A stretch of 60,766 nucleotides of DNA from assembly GCA_028292745.1 (NCBI GenBank), contig JAQGLT010000069.1:1-60766 (forward strand). Reading direction: 5' to 3'. The notes beneath the pieces are model-generated. The model worked only from the letters and a program-made list of their open reading frames with translations, did not search any database and was not told the origin of the DNA. A program made the position numbers and the translations under genes. This stretch comes from Polaromonas sp. GTDB lineage: Bacteria; Pseudomonadota; Gammaproteobacteria; Burkholderiales; Burkholderiaceae_C. This document shows, piece after piece, positions 16,386 through 23,647 of this stretch; positions within the stretch are counted from its first letter, which is position 1; each line of letters begins with the position of its first letter.

Positions 16386-17633
16386 TTAGAAAAGCTGCGG
16401 TGTTGCTATCAATTCAGTAGCTGGAGGCGCACGTCCTCTATGCGCTGAAGCCGGATTTGATTCATAAACAGGCACTTCGCCGACCTTGGCCAGCGCGCCG
16501 GCGCGCACGCCCAGCAAGCGCAGCCGTTTGTCCAGCGGCACGCGCTTCAGGCACAGCCCGGCAATTTTGCGAATTGCCTGGGCATCGGCGGTGTAGGTCG
16601 GTGCCGTCTGATCGCGTGTGGCGATCTTGAAATCGTCATAGCGCAGCTTGATGCCGATGGTCTTGGCCACGTAGCCCTTGCGCTGCAGGTCGGCCGCGAC
16701 CTGCGCGCACAGCCGGGTGAAGATCGCGCCCAGCTCGGCCTTGTCGCGCACCGCATGCAGGTCGCGCTCAAAAGTGGTTTCGCGGCTCATGCTGACCGGC
16801 TCGCTTTGCGTGACCACCGGGCTCTCGTCCCGGCCCCAGGCGACCGCATGCATCCAGGCGCCGGTGGCCTTGCCAAAGTGCTGCATCAGGAAGGCCGGCG
16901 CCCGCGTCGCCAGCTCGCCGATGGTCTGGATGCCCAGCCCGGCCAGCTTTTCGCCCGCCTTGGGACCGATGCCGTTGATCTTGCGCACATGGAGCGGCCA
17001 GATGCGGGACGGCAGGTCGGCCTCGTGAATGATCGAAATGCCGTTGGGCTTGTTGAATTCGCTCGCCATTTTGGCCAGCAGCTTGTTGGGCGCCACGCCA
17101 ATCGAGCAGGTCAGGCGGGTTTTTTCAAAAATCGCCTTCTGGATCAGCCGGGCCAGCACCTTGCCGCCTTCGCGCTGGCCGCCCGGCACGTCGGTGAAGT
17201 CGATGTACACCTCATCGATGCCACGGTCCTGAATGATCGGCGCAATCTCGGCAATCGTGCTCTTGAACAGCCGCGAAAACCTGCGTATCTCGTCAAAGTC
17301 GGCCGGCAGCACCAGCGCCTGGGGGCAGAGCCTGGCCGCCTTCATCATGCCCATGGCCGAACCGACGCCAAACTGCCGTGCTTCATAGGTCGCCGTGGTG
17401 ATGACGCCCCGGCCCACGTAGTCCTTGAGCAGCGGGAATGCCTCCACCGGGATAAGGCGCAGTTCGCGCTCGCCGTGCCGGGCCAGCAGGTCGTCATCGA
17501 CCTTGCGGCGTCCGCCGCCGATCACCACCGGCAGGCCCCTGAGCTGCGGATAGCGCAGCAGCTCGACCGAGGCGAAAAACGCGTCCATGTCGAGGTGGGC
17601 GATGCGGCGGATCGGTGGCGGCGAAGAAGTCAC
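16386..17633 (-). CDS. dinB: DNA polymerase IV (Y-family translesion polymerase)
   Basis: About 415 residues. The catalytic motifs of Y-family polymerases are present: HLDMDAFFASVELL (first Mg ligand), YEARQFGV, and DRGIDEVYIDFTD, equivalent to SIDEAYLD. The helix-hairpin-helix of the thumb (RKINGIGPKAGEKLAGLGI) and the little-finger region follow. Pol IV makes short error-prone synthesis past lesions. The GTG at 17633 is a probable start, 16 codons before DMDAFF; the frame is open to 17732 and no clear ribosome binding site decides. The last ~24 residues (from about 392) are encoded by repeat copy E and include SNPASAH...APPATELIA. The usual C-terminal clamp-binding motif would lie here; the final PQLF may serve (inference). 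Confidence 0.9.
   Translation of the reverse strand: MTSSPPPIRRIAHLDMDAFFASVELLRYPQLRGLPVVIGGGRRKVDDDLLARHGERELRLIPVEAFPLLKDYVGRGVITTATYEARQFGVGSAMGMMKAARLCPQALVLPADFDEIRRFSRLFKSTIAEIAPIIQDRGIDEVYIDFTDVPGGQREGGKVLARLIQKAIFEKTRLTCSIGVAPNKLLAKMASEFNKPNGISIIHEADLPSRIWPLHVRKINGIGPKAGEKLAGLGIQTIGELATRAPAFLMQHFGKATGAWMHAVAWGRDESPVVTQSEPVSMSRETTFERDLHAVRDKAELGAIFTRLCAQVAADLQRKGYVAKTIGIKLRYDDFKIATRDQTAPTYTADAQAIRKIAGLCLKRVPLDKRLRLLGVRAGALAKVGEVPVYESNPASAHRGRAPPATELIATPQLF
16404..16459 (-). repeat. dispersed palindromic repeat, copy E, inside the 3' end of dinB
   Basis: On the dinB sense strand it reads CAAATCCGGCTTCAGCGCA, spacer, GTGCGCCTCC, AGCTACTGAATTGATAGCA. It is 56 bp long and stays in frame. 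It encodes NPASAH...ELIA, matching the peptides made by copies K (hemD) and L (rne). Confidence 0.8.
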
Positions 17634-17919
17634 GCCGCAAGCATAGCGCTGCTTGTGCGCTGCCTGCCGGCGCCAGGGTTGCAGGGCTTGGCTTTGACCT
17701 GTGCCTGCGTGCAGGTGAAGGGACTGACCCACAGAAGACGCGCCGTGCGCCGACCGTAATTTGAAATCCGTGCGTCCGCACGGACAACAGTCGTGTCACT
17801 TTGTAATTGGCGGCTGACATCCGGCAGCGTCAGGTTCAGAATGTTTCGCAGTTCCGGCGGCCCTGCAGCGGCGCCTGCTGCCGGCGCCTGGGACCGCAGT
17901 TGCCGCAGGAGAAGCGAAC

Positions 17920-18837
17920 ATGAAACGCTGGGTCAAGTGGACATTGGGCGTCCTTGGCACGCTGGTCGTCGTGGCGACGGCTGCGGCCGTGGTGGGGACG
18001 GAACTGGCCGAACGCAAGAGCCAGCGCGAAGTTGGCGTGCAACGCCAGCCGGTCGGCTGGGCCGGCGCGCTGGCCTCGGCCGATGCGTCCACCCTGGCGC
18101 GCGGCAAGTACCTGTTCAATTCGCGCGGCTGCACCGACTGCCATGGCGCCAACGGCGCGGGGCGCGAGTTCATCAACGACGGCAAGGGCCTGCGCGTGGC
18201 CGGCCCCAACATCACGTCGGGCGAAGGCGGCGTGGTGGCGCGCTACACCCCCGAAGACTGGGACCGAACGGTGCGCCATGGCGTCAAGCCCGACGGCCGG
18301 CCCCTGCTCATCATGCCCAGCGAAGACTACAACCGGTTCACCGATGCGGACATGGGCGCCCTGGTGGCCTTTGTCAACAGCCTGCCGCCGGCCAAGGGGC
18401 GCGCCGCCATCCTCGAACTGTCGCTTCCGGTCAAGCTGATGTATGGCTTTGGGGCGATTCAGGATGCCGCGCAGAAGATCGACCATTCGCTGGCGCCGTC
18501 GCAACCCATTGCCGAAGGCGTGACAGCCGGGCACGGCGCCTACGTTGCCAACATGTGCATCAGCTGCCACGGCCCGGGCTTGTCGGGTGGCAAGATCCCC
18601 GGCACGCCGCCCGACTGGCCGCCTGCGGCCAACCTGACGCCGGGCGAGGGCAGCGCGCTGACGCGCTACCCGGATGCCGACCGCTTCGTCGCGATGCTGC
18701 GCAGCGGCAAGCGGCCCGATGGCACGGCGGTTGCCGTGATGCCGTTCGACTCGCTGCGCGAGCTCAGCGATGTGGATGCGCGGGCGCTTTATGCCTACCT
18801 GACAACCGTCCCCGCCAAACCCTTCGGGCAGCGTTGA
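17920..18837 (+). CDS. diheme cytochrome c, membrane anchored
   Basis: A 305-residue protein with an N-terminal membrane segment (about residues 8-28) and two class I cytochrome c domains. Heme motifs are CTDCH at 71-75 and CISCH at 213-217. Probable Met axial ligands are in IMPSEDY (after heme 1) and VMPFDSL (after heme 2). The arrangement resembles cytochrome subunits serving periplasmic dehydrogenases or cytochrome oxidases. GGAGAAGCGAAC precedes the ATG. No partner dehydrogenase is adjacent, so its electron donor is unknown. Confidence 0.88.
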   Translation: MKRWVKWTLGVLGTLVVVATAAAVVGTELAERKSQREVGVQRQPVGWAGALASADASTLARGKYLFNSRGCTDCHGANGAGREFINDGKGLRVAGPNITSGEGGVVARYTPEDWDRTVRHGVKPDGRPLLIMPSEDYNRFTDADMGALVAFVNSLPPAKGRAAILELSLPVKLMYGFGAIQDAAQKIDHSLAPSQPIAEGVTAGHGAYVANMCISCHGPGLSGGKIPGTPPDWPPAANLTPGEGSALTRYPDADRFVAMLRSGKRPDGTAVAVMPFDSLRELSDVDARALYAYLTTVPAKPFGQR

Positions 18838-18945
18838 TGCGGCCTTGCCCAGCGCCACTGCTGACAGCTTGCCGCCCCGTTGGATGACAGCGCTGCCGGG
18901 CGCCGCTGCCAAGATTGACGTTTTAACCTTTGCAAGGACTGCTGC

Positions 18946-19767
18946 ATGACCTGCATCACCACACCCGACAAGACCGAGCTTTACGTCAAGGACTGGGGCA
19001 GCGGCCGACCCGTGATCATGCTGCACGGCTGGCCCCTGTCCGCCGACAGCTGGGATGACCAGGCGATGGCGATTGCCGACGCCGGCTACCGCGCCATTGC
19101 CTATGACCGGCGCGGTTTCGGCCGGTCGTCGCAGCCCTGGGGCGGCTACGACTACGACACGCTGGCCGATGACCTGGCCGCCGTGATCGCGCAGACCGGC
19201 GCCGAGGATGCGGTGCTCATCGGCTTTTCAATGGGCGGCGGCGAAGTGGCGCGCTACCTGTCGCGCCACGGCGGAAAATCCGTCGCCAAGGCGGTGCTCA
19301 TCGCCTCGGTGGTGCCTTTCATGCTGAAGACGGACAACAACCCCAAGGGCACCGAGCAGGCCGTGTTCGACAAGATGGCCAAAGGCCTCAAGGAAGACCG
19401 GGCCAAGTTTTTCGCCGATTTTTTTGACGATTTCTATGGCGTCGGCGTGCTGACCAGCCCGGTCAGCGACGAGTTGGTCGAAAATTCTTGCCACATCGCG
19501 ATGCAGGCCAGCCTGAAGGCGACGCTGGCCTGCGCCCAGTCCTTCGCAACCACCGATTTTCGTCCCGACCTGCCCTTCTTCAAGGTGCCCACCCTGATCA
19601 TTCACGGCACCAGCGACAAGACCGTTCCCATCGATGCGTCGGGCCGGGCGGCTGCCAAAGGCATCGCGGCATCGACCCTGATCGAGTACGACGGCGCGCC
19701 GCACGGCCTGTTCGCGACGCACAAGGCGCGGCTGACGCAGGACCTGCTGGCCTTCCTCGGCTCCTAG
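18946..19767 (+). CDS. alpha/beta hydrolase, cofactor-free haloperoxidase/perhydrolase-like
   Basis: A 273-residue protein very close in layout to bacterial non-heme chloroperoxidases and arylesterases. It has LHGWPLSADSWDDQ (oxyanion loop), AYDRRGFGRSS, the nucleophile elbow GFSMGGGE (Ser95), a late acid region IHGTSDKTVPI and the His in YDGAPHGLFATHK. Such enzymes hydrolyse esters and can form peracids with acetate and peroxide; the physiological role is usually unknown. AAGGA precedes the ATG. A DUF1428 gene follows 63 bp downstream with its own strong ribosome binding site; co-transcription is plausible. Confidence 0.9.
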   Translation: MTCITTPDKTELYVKDWGSGRPVIMLHGWPLSADSWDDQAMAIADAGYRAIAYDRRGFGRSSQPWGGYDYDTLADDLAAVIAQTGAEDAVLIGFSMGGGEVARYLSRHGGKSVAKAVLIASVVPFMLKTDNNPKGTEQAVFDKMAKGLKEDRAKFFADFFDDFYGVGVLTSPVSDELVENSCHIAMQASLKATLACAQSFATTDFRPDLPFFKVPTLIIHGTSDKTVPIDASGRAAAKGIAASTLIEYDGAPHGLFATHKARLTQDLLAFLGS

Positions 19768-19830
19768 CCGCCGACGCATGCCATCGATGCCACCAGATCG
19801 CCCGGCCTCCATTTTCAAAGGAGAAAAACC

Positions 19831-20184
19831 ATGAGCTATATCGACGGATTTGTCATTCCCGTGCCTGCGGGAAAAAAGGAGGCGTATCGCGCGCTGGCTA
19901 CCCAGGCCGTGGCGGTTTTCAAGGAATTCGGGGCGACGCGGGTCGTGGAATGCTGGGGCGATGACCTGCCCGAACCCAAGGTCACCGGCTTCAAGCTGGC
20001 CGTGAAAGCCGAGGGCGACGAGAACGTCGTCTTCTCGTGGATTGAATGGCCCTCCAAGGCCGTGCGGGACGAGGGCAATGCGAAGGTCATGAAAGACCCG
20101 CGAATGCAGCAGTTCAAGGACATGCCTTTCGACGGCAAGCGGATGTTTTTCGGCGGCTTTGAAGTGCTGCTGGACAGCCAATAG
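19831..20184 (+). CDS. DUF1428 (YbaA-like) family protein
   Basis: A 117-residue cytoplasmic protein beginning MSYIDGFVIPVPAGKKEAYR and containing ECWGDDLPEPKVTGF, FSWIEWPSK and KDPRMQQFKDMPFDGKRMFFGGFE, the diagnostic sequence of DUF1428. The fold is a ferredoxin-like dimeric alpha/beta barrel; the function is not established. AAAGGAG lies 8 bp before the start. It is downstream of the perhydrolase-like gene and convergent with the FMN dehydrogenase gene, with 15 bp between stops. Confidence 0.9.
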   Translation: MSYIDGFVIPVPAGKKEAYRALATQAVAVFKEFGATRVVECWGDDLPEPKVTGFKLAVKAEGDENVVFSWIEWPSKAVRDEGNAKVMKDPRMQQFKDMPFDGKRMFFGGFEVLLDSQ

Positions 20185-20199
20185 CCGCTGGCGCATGCG

Positions 20200-21348
20200 T
20201 CATGGATTTCTTGCCAGCAAGATGCTTTTGTCAACCGTGTTGATATCGGTATGCCCGCAAAATGCCATGGTGACGTCGAGTTCATGGCGAATGATGTCCA
20301 GTGCCTTCGTCACGCCGGCTTCGCCCATGGCGCCCAGGCCGTATAAAAATGCGCGCCCGATCATCGTGCCCCTGGCCCCCAGCGCCACAGCCTTCAGCAC
20401 GTCCTGCCCCGAGCGGATGCCGCTGTCCATCCAGACCTCGATGCGCTGGCCCACTGCGTCCACGATGGCTGGCAGCGCTTCGATTGCCGACGGTGCGCCG
20501 TCGAGTTGACGGCCGCCGTGGTTGCTGACGACCAGCGCGTCAGCGCCGCTTTCGGTGGCGAGCCTGGCGTCTTCCTCGACCATCATGCCCTTGAGGATCA
20601 GCTTGCCGCCCCAGCGGTTTTTAATCCATTCCACGTCGTTCCAGTCCAGTTGGGGGTCGAACTGCTCCCGGGTCCAGCTGCTGAGCGAGGACATGTCGCT
20701 CACCCCCTTGGCGTGGCCGACCAGGTTGCCGAACGTGCGGCGGCGCGTGCCCGCCATGCCCAGGCACCAGCGCGGCTTGGTCATCAGGTTGATGATGTTG
20801 GCCAGGGTCGGCTTGGGCGGCGCGGTCATGCCGTTTTTCAGGTCCTTGTGGCGCTGGCCCAGCACCTGCAGGTCCAGCGTCAAAACCAGTGCGCTGCAGT
20901 TGGCCGCCTTGGCGCGGTCCATCAGGCGTTCCATGAAGTCGCGGTCGCGCATCCAGTACAGCTGGAACCAGAACGGGTGCCCGCCGGTGGCCTGCGACAC
21001 GTCCTCGATGGAGCAGATGCTCATGGTCGAGAGCGTGAACGGAATGCCGAACTTCTTGGCCGCCCGCGCCCCCAGGATTTCGCCGTCGGCATGCTGCATG
21101 CCGGTCAGGCCCGTGGGCGCGATGGCCACCGGCATGGCGACCTTCTGGCCGACCATGGTGGTGGCCAGGCTGCGGTTTTCCATGTTGACCGCCACGCGCT
21201 GGCGCAGCTTGATCTTCTGGAAATCCGCTTCGTTGGCGCGGTAGGTGCTTTCGGTCCAGGAACCGGAATCGGCATAGTCGTAGAACATGCGCGGCACGCG
21301 TTTTTGCGCCAGAACGCGCAGGTCTTCGATGGTGGTGATGACGCTCAT
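20200..21348 (-). CDS. FMN-dependent alpha-hydroxy-acid dehydrogenase (LldD/glycolate oxidase family)
   Basis: A 382-residue TIM-barrel flavoenzyme. PRMFYDYADSGSWTE at the N terminus, APTGLTGMQHADGE, FQLYWMRDRDF, the active-site region SNHGGRQLDGAPS with the catalytic His, and the FMN-phosphate site DSGIRSGQDVLKAVALGARGTMIGR are all present. The family oxidises L-lactate, mandelate or glycolate; the sequence is closest to L-lactate-dehydrogenase-type members, but the substrate is inferred. ATG 21348 is preceded by GGAG. The gene stands alone on the minus strand, divergent from the SPFH lipoprotein. Confidence 0.9.
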   Translation of the reverse strand: MSVITTIEDLRVLAQKRVPRMFYDYADSGSWTESTYRANEADFQKIKLRQRVAVNMENRSLATTMVGQKVAMPVAIAPTGLTGMQHADGEILGARAAKKFGIPFTLSTMSICSIEDVSQATGGHPFWFQLYWMRDRDFMERLMDRAKAANCSALVLTLDLQVLGQRHKDLKNGMTAPPKPTLANIINLMTKPRWCLGMAGTRRRTFGNLVGHAKGVSDMSSLSSWTREQFDPQLDWNDVEWIKNRWGGKLILKGMMVEEDARLATESGADALVVSNHGGRQLDGAPSAIEALPAIVDAVGQRIEVWMDSGIRSGQDVLKAVALGARGTMIGRAFLYGLGAMGEAGVTKALDIIRHELDVTMAFCGHTDINTVDKSILLARNP

Positions 21349-21528
21349 TTTGTCTCCAGGCAACGATGGGTGTGGACGCTGCCGTCATCGTAGCGGGCGT
21401 GTGCGGGCGCGTGCGTGAATTCTGGCGCGGCGGCTTTGAAATTATTGATGCCACTTGTACGGTCCTGCTTAAACTCGACAGTAAGCTGTTCGCAGCGCCC
21501 CCAATCCACACGAAAGCCTGTTTCGCCC

Positions 21529-22353
21529 ATGCTGCACCTGAAAAATAACCATGGCTCACGGCGTTTCGCCCTGCTGGCTTCGGCCGCCCTGGCCCTGCTG
21601 GCGGCGGGCTGCACCCGTATCGAAACCGGCGAGGTCGGCCTGCGCATCAATTTTGACAAAACGACCGATTCAACCGAACGCTTGCCGGGCTCCTTCAACC
21701 AGACGCTCATCGGCGACATCATCACCTTCAAGATCCAGGATGTGGCCGTGAACGTGGACAACATGACGCCGCTGGCATCGGACAATTCGACCATCAAGGA
21801 CTTTGACATGATGGTGGTCTATAACGTCAACCCGACCGCCGTATCCGAGTTGTGGACGACCAAGAACAGGGCGTTTCACGGCCTGTCCGACCGCGGCAGT
21901 GACATCTTGCTGATGCAGAACTATGTGGCCCTGAGCGCGCGCAACGCCGCCTACAAGGTGGCGCGCGAATACGAGTCCCTGAAGATGGCCGACAACCGGC
22001 CTGCCATCGAGCAAAAAATCCGTGAAAACGTCATCCAGACGCTGGCCGGGGAAAAGCTGGCCGAGAAGATCATCGTCTCCCAGCTCCAGGTGCGCGCCAT
22101 CACGCCGGCCGATGTGATTGTCAACAGCGCCAATGAACTGGTGCGGGCGCAAAACGAGCTCAAGACCAAGGAGGTCGAGGTGCAGACCGCCAAGAAAGAG
22201 GCCGAGCGCATTGCCGCCCTGAACGCCAATGCCGGCGCGATCGGCTACATGAACGCCATGGCCAACCTGAAAATCGCCGAGGGCGTTGCCCTGGGCAAGG
22301 TGCACACCATCGTCGTGCCCTACGACTTCAAGGGCATTGTGAATGCCAAGTAA
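21529..22353 (+). CDS. SPFH/Band-7 (prohibitin-like) domain lipoprotein
   Basis: A 274-residue protein with a lipoprotein signal peptide (LLASAALALLAAGC, lipobox LAAGC), so it should be lipid-anchored and face the periplasm. The body is an SPFH domain (VGLRINFDK...DNMTPLASDNSTIKDFDMMVVYNV) followed by a long charged helix (NELVRAQNELKTKEVEVQTAKKEAERI) typical of prohibitin-like assemblies. SPFH proteins form membrane-associated rings that organise proteases or lipid domains; the role here is unknown. The frame is open from 21415, but the ATG at 21529 begins the signal peptide. Confidence 0.8.
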   Translation: MLHLKNNHGSRRFALLASAALALLAAGCTRIETGEVGLRINFDKTTDSTERLPGSFNQTLIGDIITFKIQDVAVNVDNMTPLASDNSTIKDFDMMVVYNVNPTAVSELWTTKNRAFHGLSDRGSDILLMQNYVALSARNAAYKVAREYESLKMADNRPAIEQKIRENVIQTLAGEKLAEKIIVSQLQVRAITPADVIVNSANELVRAQNELKTKEVEVQTAKKEAERIAALNANAGAIGYMNAMANLKIAEGVALGKVHTIVVPYDFKGIVNAK

Positions 22354-22409
22354 GCCGTGACATTCGCTTAGCGCGCAGTCGTGTTAACCAGTCAACAGAT
22401 TTCCAGCAT

Positions 22410-22464
22410 CAAATAGGCTTGTAGCGCACGCCTGGTCTGTGCAAGCAGCTATAAATTCAGTAGC
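22410..22464 (+). repeat. 55-bp dispersed palindromic repeat, copy F
   Basis: A full copy: CAAATAGGCTTGTAGCGCA, spacer, TGTGCAAGCAGCTATAAATTCAGTAGC. It lies 57 bp after the SPFH lipoprotein stop codon. Confidence 0.8.
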
Positions 22465-22599
22465 AAAAAGCTGTTCGGCGCCTTGAGCGCCGTGATGCAA
22501 GGTCAGGGTGATTTTTCTCTGGGCCATGCACGCCCCGGCCCGCACTGCACGGCTGGCGTCGCGGGCAGGCCGGCTGGGCGTGGCGATTTTCAGGAATTT

Positions 22600-22659
22600 C
22601 AAGCCTTTTGTGCCTGTAGCGCTTTACCCGCCTGCGTTGTTAGCTATCGAATAAATAGC
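22600..22659 (+). repeat. dispersed palindromic repeat, copy G
   Basis: The same orientation as copy F, about 60 bp: CAAGCCTTTTGTGCC, a longer spacer with CCCGCCTGCG, TTAGCTATCGAATAAATAGC. It differs mainly in the central loop. Confidence 0.7.
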
Positions 22660-22716
22660 AAATAAATCTCTGGCTGGAAAGAGGCCATGCCGGCGCCTTC
22701 CAGGCGCTTTCAATCT

Positions 22717-22744
22717 GACCGCAGACCGCAGACCGCAGACCGCC
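22717..22744. repeat. four tandem copies of a 7-bp unit
   Basis: GACCGCA repeats three times, followed by GACCGCC, in the region beyond the gspB 3' end. Likely a slippage tract with no coding role. Confidence 0.8.
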
Positions 22745-22777
22745 GGGCAGGCGGGCTGTCAGGTCAGGTCAAGGCGC

Positions 22778-23644
22778 CTAGTGCGCCACCCGAAACCGGG
22801 TTCCCCGAAAAACAAACACAGAGCCCTTGGCCTGGATTTGCTCCAGCGTCAGTTCGGGCGCCGCCAGGCCGCCCTGCGCGAGCACCTGGTTGTTCACCAG
22901 CAGCAGCCGCTGCCCCGGGTTTTGCGAGTAAACGCTGCCGGTGATGGCCAGCGGCGGAACCTGGCGGCGGATGTTCTCGGGCAGTTCGCTGAGCAGTGGA
23001 ATCGCGGCCGGGAAAGGTGGCGCAGGCGCGCCCGCGTCGGGCGGTGACGGCGTTGCCGTTGCCGTTGGCGCGCTTGCAGCCGCCGGCGCAGTGGTCTTCG
23101 CCGCCGAGGGGGATGAAGGCGCAGGGGCGGGTAGCGACTCCAGGGCCGCTGTTGAGGGAGCCGGCTTGGCGGCAGGTTTGGCAACGACAGGCGGCACCGT
23201 TGGCGACGAGGCCCGCGCCCGTGGGGTCGCCACCGCAGGCTGCCGTGCTGGCGCGGGCACTGGCGCTGGCGCAGCCGCTACCGGGGCCGGCCTGGACGCT
23301 GTTGCCGGCGCAGTTGCAGGCGGCGGCACGGGCGTTTGCGCCGGCAACTGCGGTGGCGTCGGCGCGACCGGTCCTGGCGCGGCTGCCACGGGCGGCTTTG
23401 CCACGGCGGCGGGCTCCACGGCGGCCACGCGCACCGTGCTGCCGGAGGGTTGCCAGAGCCACAGGGCGGCTGCCGCAACGCCCCCCAGCACCAGGGCGGC
23501 GGCGCCTGCCAGCCGGATGCGGTTGCGTCCGCTGTACGCGGGCGGGAAAGCGGCCGCAGTGGCCTGGCGGGCGTGCAGACCGGGCACGGTGCCGCGCTCG
23601 CGTTCGGCATCGGCACGTTTGAGGGCGTCGAGGATGTAGGACAT
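22778..23644 (-). CDS. gspB: type II secretion accessory protein GspB
   Basis: A 288-residue inner-membrane protein. The N terminus MSYILDALKRADAERERGTVPGLH is characteristic of GspB/PulB-like proteins. One membrane segment (about residues 45-65) is followed by a long Pro/Ala-rich periplasmic linker and a C-terminal T2SSB domain (LPENIRRQVPPLAITGSVYSQ...FRGTRFRVAH) with the usual secretin-binding-type pattern. GspA-GspB pairs help place the secretin in the outer membrane and may interact with peptidoglycan. It starts 3 bp after the gspA stop. No other general secretion gene is in this window. Confidence 0.9.
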   Translation of the reverse strand: MSYILDALKRADAERERGTVPGLHARQATAAAFPPAYSGRNRIRLAGAAALVLGGVAAAALWLWQPSGSTVRVAAVEPAAVAKPPVAAAPGPVAPTPPQLPAQTPVPPPATAPATASRPAPVAAAPAPVPAPARQPAVATPRARASSPTVPPVVAKPAAKPAPSTAALESLPAPAPSSPSAAKTTAPAAASAPTATATPSPPDAGAPAPPFPAAIPLLSELPENIRRQVPPLAITGSVYSQNPGQRLLLVNNQVLAQGGLAAPELTLEQIQAKGSVFVFRGTRFRVAH

Positions 23645-23647
23645 GGC

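Larger units (their letters stand above)
22354..22777. other. convergent intergenic region carrying two palindromic repeats and a 7-bp tandem repeat
   Basis: About 420 bp between the SPFH lipoprotein (plus) and gspB (minus). It holds repeat copies F and G, a GGCGCC/GGCGCT-rich stretch near 22487, and four tandem GACCGC(A/C) units at 22717-22744. No gene is visible. Confidence 0.6.
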
